NCBI GenBank assembly: GCA_963704295.1
Contig: OY969884.1
Location: 2,232,001-2,296,000 of the forward strand
DNA: 64,000 bases
Direction of reading: 5' to 3'
DNA from: JACCVL01 sp963704295
GTDB taxonomy: Bacteria > Actinomycetota > Actinomycetes > Propionibacteriales > Nocardioidaceae
The translations under genes were made by a program, and so were the position numbers. Below the pieces are notes generated by a model. It worked only from the letters and a program-made list of their open reading frames with translations. It was not told where the DNA came from and made no database searches. Shown one piece after another: positions 1 to 8,281 of the stretch (within the stretch, counting starts at the first letter, position 1; each line of letters starts with the position of its first letter).

Positions 1-667
1 GGCGGCCCACTTCGCTGCCTGGGTCAGCGCGCTCAAGCTCACCTCGGTGGCGTCGGCGACCGCGCTGGTCTGCCTCACCGCCGGCTGGGTGGTGCTGATC
101 AGCCGGTTGCGCGGGGAGCCGGTGACCCGCGCGGTGGTGACCGGGCTGGCGGTGGCGTTCGCCGGCGTGCTGCTGATCTCGGGGGTGGACACCACCGTCT
201 CGACCGAGGCCGTGGTCGGGGACCTGCTCGCGCTGGCTGGGGGCCTGTTCGCCGCCGTCTACACCATCGCGGGTGGCGAGGCGCGGCGGACGCTGAGCAC
301 CACCGCGTACACCACTGTCTGCTACGGCCTGTGCGCGGTGATCCTGCTGGTGGTCTGCCTGGTCGGCCGGCAGGACCTGTCCGGCTACTCGGGACGGGCC
401 TGGCTCGGGTTGATCGCGGTGACGGTGCTCGCCCAGCTGCTGGGGCACTCCGTCTTCAACCACCTGCTCGCCACCATGAGCCCGACCGTGGTGACGCTGG
501 TGATCTTGTTGGAGGTGCCGGGCGCGGCGCTGCTCGCCGCCGCCTTCCTCGGCCAATCCCCGCCGCTCGGGGTGTACGCCGGGCTGGTCCTGATCCTCGC
601 CGGCCTGGCCGTCGTCGTGCTCGCCCGCAGCCCCGCCGACCAGCCGCTGGAGGCGCCGGTCGACTGA
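1..667 (+). CDS. EamA/DMT-family transporter, 3' part (5' end outside window)
   Basis: This is the C-terminal part of a drug/metabolite-transporter (EamA) membrane protein; the frame is open from base 2, so the start lies upstream of the window. About 220 residues are visible, almost all hydrophobic and arranged as roughly seven membrane helices with the short Gly/Ala-rich loops of the family, including the second EamA repeat. Such proteins move small metabolites across the cytoplasmic membrane; the substrate cannot be read from sequence. The gene ends in TGA 60 bp before the CoA-ester lyase gene on the same strand, with no evident functional link to it. Confidence 0.85.
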   Translation, partial: AAHFAAWVSALKLTSVASATALVCLTAGWVVLISRLRGEPVTRAVVTGLAVAFAGVLLISGVDTTVSTEAVVGDLLALAGGLFAAVYTIAGGEARRTLSTTAYTTVCYGLCAVILLVVCLVGRQDLSGYSGRAWLGLIAVTVLAQLLGHSVFNHLLATMSPTVVTLVILLEVPGAALLAAAFLGQSPPLGVYAGLVLILAGLAVVVLARSPADQPLEAPVD

Positions 668-729
668 CCGTCGACGAGGCGACGAGCGTGGTGTCCGGGC
701 GTGAGGATGGCCGGACTAGGGTGCCGCCC

Positions 730-1713
730 ATGTCTGAGCCCCCGAACGCAGCAGAACCCGCGCCGTTGCGCAGCAGGCGGTCCTGCCTGGCGGTCCCGGG
801 GTCCAACCCCCGGTTCCTGGAGAAGGCCAAGGGTCTGGACGCCGACCAGGTGTTCCTCGACCTGGAGGACGCGGTCGCCCCGCTCGCCAAGGCCGACGCG
901 CGCAAGAACATCGTCGCCGCGCTGACCCAGGGCGGCTGGGGGGACAAGGTCCGCGTGGTGCGGATCAACGACTGGACCACCGAGTGGACCTACCGCGACG
1001 TGGTCGAGGTGGTGGAGGGTGCGGGCGCGGACCTCGACTGCCTGATGCTGCCGAAGGTGCAGACCGCCGAGCAGGTGGTCGCCCTGGACCTGCTGCTCAC
1101 CCAGGTGGAGAAGGCCAACGGCCTGCCGGTCGGCCGGCTGGGGATCGAGGCGCAGATCGAGAATGCGCTCGGCTTGATCAACGTGGACGCGATCGCCACC
1201 GCGAGCCCGCGGGTGGAGACCATCATCTTCGGGCCGGCGGACTTCATGGCCAGCATCAACATGAAGTCGCTGGTCGTGGGGGAGCAGCCACCCGGCTACG
1301 ACGTCGGCGACGCCTACCACTACATCCTGATGCGGATCCTGATGGCCGCGCGTGCGCACGACAAGCAGGCGATCGACGGTCCGTACCTGCAGATCCGTGA
1401 CGTCGACGGCTTCCGCCGGGTGGCCGGCCGCTCCGCGGCGCTGGGCTTCGACGGCAAGTGGGTCCTGCACCCGGACCAGGTGGCCGCCGCCAACGAGGTC
1501 TACAGCCCGCGGCAGGAGGACTACGAGCACGCCGAGGACATCCTGGACGCCTACGACCACGTCACCTCCGAGGCGGGGGGCAAGATGGGCTCCGCCATGC
1601 TCGGCGACGAGATGATCGACGAGGCGAGCCGGAAGATGGCGCTGGTCGTCGCGGCCAAGGGGCGAGCCGCCGGAATGCGGCGCAGCCGGCAGTGGCAACC
1701 GCCGCAGGACTGA
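730..1713 (+). CDS. HpcH/HpaI aldolase / CitE-type CoA-ester lyase
   Basis: A 327-residue TIM-barrel lyase of the CitE/malyl-CoA lyase type. The N-terminal region has the family signature SCLAVPGSNPRFLEKA followed by DQVFLDLEDAV, where the acidic pair is expected to bind Mg2+, and an IEAQIEN segment near residue 140. Family members cleave or form malyl-CoA, methylmalyl-CoA or citramalyl-CoA. ATG 730 was chosen because homology begins shortly after it; upstream frame is the exporter's alternative frame. The next gene downstream is an acyl-CoA dehydrogenase 38 bp away and a MaoC hydratase lies 4 kb on, which suggests a role in branched or C4-C5 acyl-CoA metabolism (inference). Exact substrate is not determinable. 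Confidence 0.88.
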   Translation: MSEPPNAAEPAPLRSRRSCLAVPGSNPRFLEKAKGLDADQVFLDLEDAVAPLAKADARKNIVAALTQGGWGDKVRVVRINDWTTEWTYRDVVEVVEGAGADLDCLMLPKVQTAEQVVALDLLLTQVEKANGLPVGRLGIEAQIENALGLINVDAIATASPRVETIIFGPADFMASINMKSLVVGEQPPGYDVGDAYHYILMRILMAARAHDKQAIDGPYLQIRDVDGFRRVAGRSAALGFDGKWVLHPDQVAAANEVYSPRQEDYEHAEDILDAYDHVTSEAGGKMGSAMLGDEMIDEASRKMALVVAAKGRAAGMRRSRQWQPPQD

Positions 1714-1751
1714 CCCACAGTCGCCGACGGCACGGAGGAAGGACCAGACCG

Positions 1752-2942
1752 ATGGCCCGGTTGTGCCAGACCGAGGGGCTCACCGACGTGCAGCGAGAGA
1801 TCCTGCGCACGGTCCGCTCGTTCGTCGACAAGGAGATCCTGCCGGTCGCCGGCGCTCTGGAGCGGGCCGACGAGTATCCCGCCGAGATCGTCGAGGGGCT
1901 CAAGGAGCTCGGCATCTTCGGCCTGATGATCCCCGAGGAGTACGACGGGGTCGGCGAGTCGCTGCTGACCTACGCGTTGGTGGTCGAGGAGATCGCCCGT
2001 GGCTGGATGAGCATCAGCGGGATCATCAACACCCACTTCATCGTGGCGTACCTGCTGCTGCGGCACGGGACGGACGAACAGAAGCAGGCGTTCCTGCCGC
2101 GGATGGCAGCCGGTGACGTGCGCGGGTCGTTCTCCATGTCCGAGCCGGGGCTGGGGTCCGACGTCAGCGCGATCACCACGAAGGCGGTGCGGGACGGCGA
2201 CGACTTCGCGCTGACCGGGCAGAAGATGTGGATCACCAACGGCGGGACGTCGAACCTGCTGGCGGTCCTGGTGAAGACCGACGAGGGCGCCGAGACGCCG
2301 TACCGGAACCTGACGACGTTCCTGGTGGAGAAGGAGCCCGGCTTCGGCGAGACCATGCCCGGGCTCACCATCCCCGGGAAGATCTCGAAGATGGGCTACA
2401 AGGGAGTCGACTCGACCGAGGCGGTGTTCGACGGGCACCGGGTGCCTGCCTCCCGGGTGCTCGGCGGCGAGACCGGTCGCGGTTTCTACCAGATGATGGA
2501 CGGCGTCGAGGTGGGCCGGGTCAACGTGGCTGCCCGCGGTTGCGGAGTGGCGTTGCGAGCGTTCGAGCTGGCGATCGCGTACGCCCAGCAGCGCCGGACC
2601 TTCGGCAAGGCGATCGCCGAGCACCAGGCGGTGCAGTTCCGGCTGGCCGAGATGGCGACCAAGGTCGAGGCGGCGCACGCGATGACGGTCGCCGCCGCGC
2701 GCAAGAAGGACGCCGGGGAGCGTAACGACGTCGAGGCCGGGATGGCCAAGTACCTCGCCAGCGAGTTCTGCAAGGAGGTCGTCGAGGACGCCTTCCGCAT
2801 CCACGGCGGCTACGGCTACTCCACCGAGTACGAGATCGAGCGGCTGTACCGGGAGGCGCCGATGCTGCTGATCGGTGAGGGGACCTCGGACATCCAGAAG
2901 ATGATCATCGGGCGGCGGCTGCTGGAGGAGTACGCGCTCTGA
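1752..2942 (+). CDS. Acyl-CoA dehydrogenase family protein
   Basis: A 396-residue FAD-dependent acyl-CoA dehydrogenase. Visible landmarks are the N-terminal helical domain, the flavin-contacting segment SMSEPGLGSDVSAI, the substrate/flavin motif WITNGG, the middle beta-domain, and the C-terminal segment RIHGGYGYSTEYEIERLYRE, the usual FAD and active-site region with a candidate catalytic Glu. Length matches short/branched-chain family members and is too short for methylsuccinyl-CoA dehydrogenase, so I do not call an ethylmalonyl-CoA pathway. ATG 1752 follows a good GGAGGAAGG ribosome site. It is probably co-transcribed with the CoA-ester lyase just upstream and ends immediately before a perfect palindrome. 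Confidence 0.92.
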   Translation: MARLCQTEGLTDVQREILRTVRSFVDKEILPVAGALERADEYPAEIVEGLKELGIFGLMIPEEYDGVGESLLTYALVVEEIARGWMSISGIINTHFIVAYLLLRHGTDEQKQAFLPRMAAGDVRGSFSMSEPGLGSDVSAITTKAVRDGDDFALTGQKMWITNGGTSNLLAVLVKTDEGAETPYRNLTTFLVEKEPGFGETMPGLTIPGKISKMGYKGVDSTEAVFDGHRVPASRVLGGETGRGFYQMMDGVEVGRVNVAARGCGVALRAFELAIAYAQQRRTFGKAIAEHQAVQFRLAEMATKVEAAHAMTVAAARKKDAGERNDVEAGMAKYLASEFCKEVVEDAFRIHGGYGYSTEYEIERLYREAPMLLIGEGTSDIQKMIIGRRLLEEYAL

Positions 2943-2948
2943 CCGCTG

Positions 2949-2972
2949 CTTTCACGGGGTACCCCGTGAAAG
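2949..2972. repeat. 24-bp perfect palindrome, no loop
   Basis: The half CTTTCACGGGGT is followed directly by its exact reverse complement, centred on a GGTACC core, 7 bp after the acyl-CoA dehydrogenase stop. With no loop and no T-tract it is unlike a rho-independent terminator and more like a dimeric protein-binding site or a dispersed palindromic repeat. Function unknown. Confidence 0.7.
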
Positions 2973-3100
2973 GTGCGCTGCCCGAGGGTCGTGACCCGGG
3001 GGCAGTGCTCACAACCCTCGGTGAGTGGCCTCCAGCGGCCGCCGCTCGGCCAGGGGTGCTGCGCTGCCGACCGGGGCCCCCGCCTGCGTACGGTGGCCCG

Positions 3101-4024
3101 GTGATCACCCGTACGGACGTCGGGCAGGCCGCCGCGCGCATCGCTGCGTACGTGCGCCGGACTCCGGTGCTGGACGCCGGCCCCGGGGCGTTCGGTCTGG
3201 ACGGCTCGGTCGTCCTCAAGCTCGAACAGCTGCAGCACGTGGGTGTTTTCAAGCCGCGGGGAGCGTTCAATCGGATGCTGGCGACCGACGCTCCGACGTC
3301 CGGGGTGATCGCAGCCTCGGGCGGCAACCACGGGCTCGCGGTTGCCTTCGCTGCGCGGCGCCTCGGCGTCGCCGCGGAGGTGTTCGTGCCGGCCACCTCG
3401 CCACGGCGCAAGATCGACCGGATCGCCGCGCTGGGTGCACGCGTCAAGGTGGTCGAGGGGTACTACGCCGAGGCGGCCGAGGCCTGCCGCGTCCGGCAGC
3501 AGCAGACCGGCGCCCTGATGGTGCACGCCTACGACATGCCGGACGTCGTCGCCGGCCAGGGCACCGTCGGGCTGGAGCTGGTGCAGCAGGTCCCGGACGT
3601 CGACACCGTCCTCGTCGCGGTCGGCGGTGGCGGCTTGATCGGGGGGGTGACCACAGCGGTCGATGGCACCGCCCGCGTGGTCGGCGTCGAGCCGCACGGG
3701 TGCGCCAGCTGGAACGCGGCCCAGGCCGCGGGTGCGCCGGTGGACGTCGAGGTCTCCGGTGTGGCGGCCGACTCGCTCGGGGCGCGTCGGATGGGTGCGA
3801 TCGGCTTCGCCGCGTGCACAGCGCACGACGTGGGGTCGGTGCTGGTGTCCGACGATGACGTCGTCCGAGCTCGCGAGCTGCTCTGGCGTGACCTGCGGGT
3901 GGTGGCGGAGCCCGGCGGCGCCACCGCGCTGGCCGCGCTGACCAGCGGCGCGTACCAGCCCGATCCGGGGGAGCGGGTCGTCGTGGTCGTCTGCGGAGCC
4001 AACACCGACCCCGCCGGCCTCTGA
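3101..4024 (+). CDS. PLP-dependent threonine dehydratase / serine racemase-like enzyme
   Basis: A 307-residue fold-type II pyridoxal-phosphate enzyme. The lysine that would hold PLP is in FKPRGAFNRM (about residue 50), the phosphate/substrate loop SGGNHG follows, and the glycine-rich PLP-phosphate loop is VGGGGLIGG. Members deaminate threonine or serine or racemise serine; there is no C-terminal ACT-type regulatory domain, so a catabolic or racemase role is more likely than the biosynthetic, isoleucine-regulated form (inference). GTG 3101 starts the conserved region. The gene stands alone, with a palindrome upstream (2949-2972) and an inverted repeat just after its stop. Confidence 0.87.
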   Translation: MITRTDVGQAAARIAAYVRRTPVLDAGPGAFGLDGSVVLKLEQLQHVGVFKPRGAFNRMLATDAPTSGVIAASGGNHGLAVAFAARRLGVAAEVFVPATSPRRKIDRIAALGARVKVVEGYYAEAAEACRVRQQQTGALMVHAYDMPDVVAGQGTVGLELVQQVPDVDTVLVAVGGGGLIGGVTTAVDGTARVVGVEPHGCASWNAAQAAGAPVDVEVSGVAADSLGARRMGAIGFAACTAHDVGSVLVSDDDVVRARELLWRDLRVVAEPGGATALAALTSGAYQPDPGERVVVVVCGANTDPAGL

Positions 4025-4033
4025 CCGCCTCGG

Positions 4034-4078
4034 ACGTCATACGACGCGCCGTCGATACACCTCCGTCCGTATGACGTC
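4034..4078. promoter_or_regulatory. Inverted repeat (11-bp perfect arms, 23-bp spacer)
   Basis: GACGTCATACG at 4034-4044 is matched by its exact complement CGTATGACGTC at 4068-4078. It lies between the PLP enzyme and the stress-protein gene. There is no T-run, so either a weak terminator hairpin or a bipartite operator for the downstream gene is possible; sequence alone does not decide. Confidence 0.5.
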
Positions 4079-4203
4079 CCGGGGGCGCGGCGGGGGCGGC
4101 GCTCAGCCGGGTCTCAGCCCGCCGTCAGGCCGCTCGAAGGCAGGGCTGGCACCATGGACCTGCGCCCGAACCGATCTCGCGCACCCTTGGAGGAGTAGAG
4201 ACG

Positions 4204-4686
4204 ATGGCGATGCAGCCGATGCGCCTGCCGACCCCACCGACCGGCGTACCCGTCGGCTCGTACGAGACCTACGAGGCCGCCCAGCGGGCGGTCGACTTCC
4301 TTTCCGACGAGCAGTTCCCGGTGCAGCACGTGACCATCGTCGGCAACGGGCTGCGGATGGTCGAGCGCGTGACCGGGCGATGGGACCGGAACAAGGCGGC
4401 CGCGACCGGCGCCGCGGGCGGTGCCTGGTGGGGCCTGTTCCTCGGCCTGATGCTGTCGCTGTTCTCCGAGGAGACCTCCGGGGTGTTCCTCGTCGTGCTG
4501 GCCGCCGCGATTGCCGGCGCCGTCTTCGGTGCCGTGTTCGGGATGATCGGCTACGGCATGACCGGGGGCCGCCGCGACTTCCGTTCGCAGAGCAGCGTCG
4601 TCGCGACGACGTACGACCTGCTCTGCAAGTACCAGCACGCCGACCAGGCCCGCACCCTGCTGGAGAAGCTGGCGATGCGCGGGTGA
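4204..4686 (+). CDS. General stress protein 17M-like membrane protein
   Basis: A 160-residue protein. The N-terminal 60 residues match the YflT/general-stress-17M type: a short Pro-rich start, then SYETYEAAQRAVDFLSDEQF and VTIVGNGL. A Gly/Ala-rich double membrane hairpin follows (about residues 65-120), then a soluble tail. Members of this group in actinobacteria are small membrane proteins of unknown mechanism, often induced by stress. ATG 4204 is preceded by GGAGGAGTAGAG, a strong ribosome site. The 11-bp inverted repeat 125 bp upstream could be part of its control region (inference). Confidence 0.8.
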   Translation: MAMQPMRLPTPPTGVPVGSYETYEAAQRAVDFLSDEQFPVQHVTIVGNGLRMVERVTGRWDRNKAAATGAAGGAWWGLFLGLMLSLFSEETSGVFLVVLAAAIAGAVFGAVFGMIGYGMTGGRRDFRSQSSVVATTYDLLCKYQHADQARTLLEKLAMRG

Positions 4687-4699
4687 CCCCGCCCCAGCG

Positions 4700-5749
4700 G
4701 TGACCGAACGGCTCGCCGGCCTGCTCGCCACCCAGGCCGAGGCGGCCGGCCGGCTCGGGTCGCCGATGTACGAGGCGCTGCTGCGTCGCGTGGCGTCCGA
4801 TGCGACGCGCGACGGGCCGGTTCGCCGCGTGCTGACCCCGTACGCCGATGACCCGGGCCCGGCCGCGACCGGGCTGCGACTGCTCGGCGCCGTGCACCGG
4901 CTGGTGCTGGAGCGCCGCGCCGGCGACCTGGCGCTGAGCTACCCCAGCGTCGGCGGCAACTTCGATGCGGAGCTGGCCTGGCCGAGCTTCGTCGCGGTGC
5001 TGGACCAGCACGCCGACGAGCTCGTGCACCTGATGGCCGGCCCCCCGCAGACCAACGAGGTCGGCCGCGCGGCGGCGCTGGTCGGTGGGCTGCTCCGGTT
5101 GGCCGACTCGCACGGCCTCCCGCTGCGGCTGTTCGAGCTCGGCGCCAGCGCCGGGCTGAACCTACGACCCGACCGCTTCCGGTACGAAGCCGACGCCGGC
5201 GGCTGGGGGCCGCCGGACAGCCCGGTCCGGCTCGACCCGGCCTGGCGGGGCGACTGGTCGCCGGGGGAGCAGCCGCTGGACATCGTGCAGCGGGTCGGCT
5301 GCGACCCCAGCCCGGTCGATCCCACCAGCACCGAGGGCCGGCTGGTGCTCACCTCGTACGTGTGGCCCGACCAGGCGGTCCGGCTGCAGCGGTTGCGCGG
5401 CGCGCTGGAGGTGGCCGCCGCGGTGCCGGCGACCGTGCGGCGCCAGACCGCGGCCGGCCTCGTCAGCGGGCTGCGGCTCGCCGACGGGACCGTGACCGTG
5501 CTCTGGCACTCGGTGATGTGGCAGTACCTCTCGCCGGCGGAGAAGGAGTCGGTGAGCGCGCACATCCGCCGGCTCGGCGCCGCGGCGACGCCGGACGCCC
5601 CGTTCGCGCACCTCTTCCTGGAGCCGTGGCGCCGGACGCCCGGCGCCCAGCACGACTTCCTGGTGGTGCTGCAGCACTGGCCGGGTGGCGACCGCTCCGT
5701 GCTCGGCTCCGCACCCGGGCACGGGGTCCCGGTCGACTGGGAGGGTTGA
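4700..5749 (+). CDS. DUF2332 family protein
   Basis: A 349-residue protein of the DUF2332 family, common in actinobacteria and of unknown function. Recognisable segments are the N-terminal helical region with YPSVGGNF, and LFELGASAGLNL near residue 145, which looks like a nucleotide- or SAM-binding-type glycine loop, followed by a second half with WHSVMWQYL. The glycine loop suggests a Rossmann-like, possibly methyltransferase-like, fold but no catalytic assignment is safe. The start is GTG 4700, 13 bp after the stress gene, so the two may be co-transcribed. Confidence 0.82.
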   Translation: MTERLAGLLATQAEAAGRLGSPMYEALLRRVASDATRDGPVRRVLTPYADDPGPAATGLRLLGAVHRLVLERRAGDLALSYPSVGGNFDAELAWPSFVAVLDQHADELVHLMAGPPQTNEVGRAAALVGGLLRLADSHGLPLRLFELGASAGLNLRPDRFRYEADAGGWGPPDSPVRLDPAWRGDWSPGEQPLDIVQRVGCDPSPVDPTSTEGRLVLTSYVWPDQAVRLQRLRGALEVAAAVPATVRRQTAAGLVSGLRLADGTVTVLWHSVMWQYLSPAEKESVSAHIRRLGAAATPDAPFAHLFLEPWRRTPGAQHDFLVVLQHWPGGDRSVLGSAPGHGVPVDWEG

Positions 5750-5812
5750 CCCGAGATGCGGCACGATGCGTGCATCGACCGTCCGAGGCAGCGTCCACGC
5801 GAGGAGCGACCC

Positions 5813-6319
5813 ATGCAGTTCGGCCGTACCTACGAGGAGTTCGAGGTCGGTGCGACGTTCCGGCACTGGCCCGGCAAGACCGTCACCGCGTACGACGACC
5901 ACCTGTTCTGCCTGCTCACGATGAACCACCACCCGCTGCACCTCGACGCGCACTACGCCGAGCAGGCCACCCAGTTCGGGCGCAACGTGGTGGTCGGCAA
6001 CTACGTCTACTCGCTGCTGCTCGGCATGAGCGTGCCCGACGTGAGCGGGAAGGCGATCGCCAACCTCGAGGTCGAGTCGCTGCGACACGTGGCGCCGACC
6101 TTCCACGGTGACACCCTCTACGGGCAGACGACGGTGCTGGACAAGCGCGAGTCGACGTCGAAGGACGACCGCGGCGTGGTGCACGTGGAGACCAAGGGCT
6201 GCAACCAGGACGGCACGCTGGTGTGCGTGTTCCGGCGCAAGGTCATGGTGCCGAAGCAGGCGTACCTCGATGCTCGCGGCGGCGAGCAGCCGGGCCGGCC
6301 CGCGCTGCGAGAGGACTGA
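5813..6319 (+). CDS. MaoC family (R)-enoyl-CoA hydratase-like protein
   Basis: A 168-residue single hot-dog protein of the MaoC dehydratase family. The hydratase signature is visible as the segment around NHHPLHLD (residues about 38-45; Asp/His dyad region) and the GNYVYSLL helix. Such enzymes hydrate trans-2-enoyl-CoA or mesaconyl-type CoA esters. The presence in the same 6 kb of a CitE-type lyase and an acyl-CoA dehydrogenase makes a shared acyl-CoA route plausible, although other genes intervene. ATG 5813 follows GAGGAGCG. The phosphatase gene begins 6 bp after its stop. Confidence 0.87.
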   Translation: MQFGRTYEEFEVGATFRHWPGKTVTAYDDHLFCLLTMNHHPLHLDAHYAEQATQFGRNVVVGNYVYSLLLGMSVPDVSGKAIANLEVESLRHVAPTFHGDTLYGQTTVLDKRESTSKDDRGVVHVETKGCNQDGTLVCVFRRKVMVPKQAYLDARGGEQPGRPALRED

Positions 6320-6325
6320 CCGGCG

Positions 6326-6892
6326 ATGGAGCAGCAGGTCTGGCTGGTACGACACGGGGAGACCGAGTGGAGCCGGGACGGCAAGCACACCTCGGTCACC
6401 GATCTCGAGCTCACCGACCGCGGGACGGAGCAGGGCGCTGCCCTGCGCGAGGGGCTGGCCGGCGTGACGTTCGACCGGGTGCTGAGCAGCCCGCTGCGAC
6501 GGGCCCGGGAGACTGCTCGGCTGGCCGGGTTCGACGACGCGCAGGTCGACCTGGACCACGATCTGCACGAGTGGCGCTACGGCGACTACGAGGGGATCAC
6601 CACCCCCGAGATCCAGGAGAGCGTGCCGGGGTGGACGGTCTGGACGCACCCGGTGGTCGGCGGCGAGACCGGCGAGGAGGTGGCGGCGCGGTGTGACCGG
6701 GTGATCGCTCGCTGCCGGGAGGCCGGTGGTCGCAGTCTGCTGGTGGCACACGGGCACCTGCTGCGGGTGCTGGCGGCCCGCTGGGTGGGGGAGCCGTACG
6801 GCTTGGGCCGGCACCTGCACCTGGACACCGCCACGGTGTCGGTGCTGGGCGACGACCGCGGGGCGCCGGCGATCGGGCGCTGGAACGGCTGA
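6326..6892 (+). CDS. Histidine phosphatase family protein (phosphoglycerate-mutase-like)
   Basis: A 188-residue histidine phosphatase. The phospho-acceptor RHGE box lies at residues 9-12 (LVRHGETEW), the second arginine is in the conserved SSPLRRARETA segment, a catalytic acid is expected in HEWRYGDYEG, and the second histidine is in LLVAHGHLLRVLA. It is shorter than glycolytic phosphoglycerate mutase and resembles broad-specificity acid phosphatases; a substrate cannot be assigned. It starts 6 bp after the MaoC gene, so translation coupling is likely. Confidence 0.9.
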   Translation: MEQQVWLVRHGETEWSRDGKHTSVTDLELTDRGTEQGAALREGLAGVTFDRVLSSPLRRARETARLAGFDDAQVDLDHDLHEWRYGDYEGITTPEIQESVPGWTVWTHPVVGGETGEEVAARCDRVIARCREAGGRSLLVAHGHLLRVLAARWVGEPYGLGRHLHLDTATVSVLGDDRGAPAIGRWNG

Positions 6893-6909
6893 CCCGCCGC
6901 GGGGACGAG

Positions 6910-6953
6910 CGATGATGCATTTCCGTCGCTCGAACGACGCGAATGCATCATCG
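6910..6953. repeat. REP-like 44-bp palindromic element, copy 1
   Basis: CGATGATGCATT (6910-6921) pairs perfectly with AATGCATCATCG (6942-6953); an inner CGTCG/CGACG stem closes the hairpin. A second element of identical length and nearly identical sequence lies on the other side of the next gene. The family resembles small REP/REPIN-type intergenic repeats. Confidence 0.7.
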
Positions 6954-6988
6954 CCTCGCGGCTCCGCCGCTGGCCGTACGGTCGGCGG

Positions 6989-7402
6989 GTGAGCGACAGC
7001 CGCCTCGTGCCGTGCGTGGGCGCGGTGCTGCGTGACGCTGCCGGGAGGTTGCTGCTCGTCCGGCGGGCCAACCCGCCGGCACGAGGGACCTGGTCGCTGC
7101 CCGGCGGGCGGATCGAGCCCGGCGAGTCCGAGACCGAGGCGGTGCGGCGGGAGCTCGACGAGGAGACCGGGCTGCTCGTCGAGGCCGGACCGCTGGTCGG
7201 CACGACCGAGATCGAGGGGCCGGGCGGCGTGACGTACGTGGTGCGCGACTACGCCTGCACCGTGGTCGGCGGCACCCTGACGGCCGGCGACGACGCGAGC
7301 GACGTCGGCTGGTTCAGCCCCGACGAGGTGTACGGGCTGTCCACACCGGCCGGTCTGGTTCCGGCGCTGGTCCGGTGGGGCGTGCTGCCGGTTCGCCCCT
7401 GA
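6989..7402 (+). CDS. NUDIX hydrolase
   Basis: A 137-residue single-domain NUDIX protein. The full Nudix box is visible as GGRIEPGESETEAVRREL followed by DEETGL (G-x5-E-x7-REx2EExGx), placed at about residues 37-60, with the metal-binding glutamates intact. ADP-ribose pyrophosphatase- or MutT-like cleavage of nucleoside diphosphate derivatives is expected; the substrate is not evident. GTG 6989 gives an N-terminus that begins just ahead of the first strand. Both ends of the gene are bracketed by a copy of the same 44-bp palindromic repeat. Confidence 0.88.
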   Translation: MSDSRLVPCVGAVLRDAAGRLLLVRRANPPARGTWSLPGGRIEPGESETEAVRRELDEETGLLVEAGPLVGTTEIEGPGGVTYVVRDYACTVVGGTLTAGDDASDVGWFSPDEVYGLSTPAGLVPALVRWGVLPVRP

Positions 7403-7415
7403 CCGACCCAGCAGC

Positions 7416-7459
7416 CGATGATGCATTCCCGTCGCTCCGGCGACCGAAATGCGTCATCG
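7416..7459. repeat. REP-like 44-bp palindromic element, copy 2
   Basis: CGATGATGCATT (7416-7427) pairs with AATGCGTCATCG (7448-7459) with one G-T exception, separated by a core containing CGTCG and CGACC. Same length and outer sequence as the copy at 6910-6953, so the two define a repeat family rather than two unrelated terminators. Confidence 0.7.
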
Positions 7460-7521
7460 CCGGTCCGGCTCCGGCGGCGAGCAGTCTTGACGCTCCGTGC
7501 CCGCTCGGCCACCGTGCACGG

Positions 7522-8179
7522 GTGACGCCAGGCCCGGACTCGCCCACCGGCCCGTCCGTATGGTGCCCGCGCTGCGGCGACCCGGTGGCCCCCGACCTGG
7601 AGGTCGCCGGCGTCTGGACCTGCGCGCGGCACGGACGGGTTGCCGGGTCTGCACGGGTTCGCCGAGCCGACCGTGCACGTGCTGCTGGACCACGTCACCC
7701 GGTCCCGCTTCCCCACCTGGCTGCCCTGGCCGCTGCCCGCCGCCTGGGCGGTCAGCGGCGTCGGCCGGGTCGGCGACGGAATCACCTCCGGAACCGTCCT
7801 GGCCTGCTCGGGACCCGACCCGCTCGGCGGCCCGGGGGACCTGGTGCTGGTCGCCGAGGAACCCGGCACCGGCCTCGGCGCCCGGTACGCCGGCATCGAC
7901 GCGCCCGACCCCGGGCCGCAGCTGTTGTCCCGGCAAGCGGACGCCAAGCTGACCGTCGCCGGGCGGCCCACCCCGCTGTGGCACGTCGCCGGTCCGGAGG
8001 ACCGGGCGGCCTACGTCGGGGAGGCGTCCGGCCGCTGGCTCTGGCTGGTCGGCTGGCCCGGACTGGCCACGGCCGTGGTGCTGCTCGAGGCGACCCGGCT
8101 GGTTGACCCGGCCGACATCCTCGGCGAGCTGGATCTGGTACCGCTCAGCGCGCTGTCCACCCGGCTGACCGCGCCCTGA
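7522..8179 (+). CDS. DUF6758 family protein, interrupted by an apparent 1-bp insertion
   Basis: The N-terminal piece (from GTG 7522) contains the zinc-ribbon-like start VWCPRCGDPVAP and WTCARHGRVAG. The rest, in the next frame, starts with LHGFAEPTVHVLL and includes FPTWLPWPLP, CSGPDPLGGPGDL, GARYAGIDAPDPGP and a WLWLVGWP segment, all typical of the actinobacterial DUF6758 family (about 200 residues). The two frames join cleanly if one T in GGGTCTGC at about 7648 is removed. Function unknown. As this family is widely conserved, a sequencing error is more likely than a broken gene. Confidence 0.75.
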
Positions 8180-8281
8180 CCGCTCCCTGACCGCTCCCTG
8201 ACCGCGCCCCGCCCCGCCGCCTCGCGGTCACCTTCCCCCGCCGAGCCTCCGACGCGCACCCCGGTCGCTACCCTCGCTGCC

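Noticed and set aside
5162..7426. 754-codon minus-strand open frame
   Set aside because: Antisense to four plus-strand genes with intact motifs; composition is His/Arg/Pro-rich.
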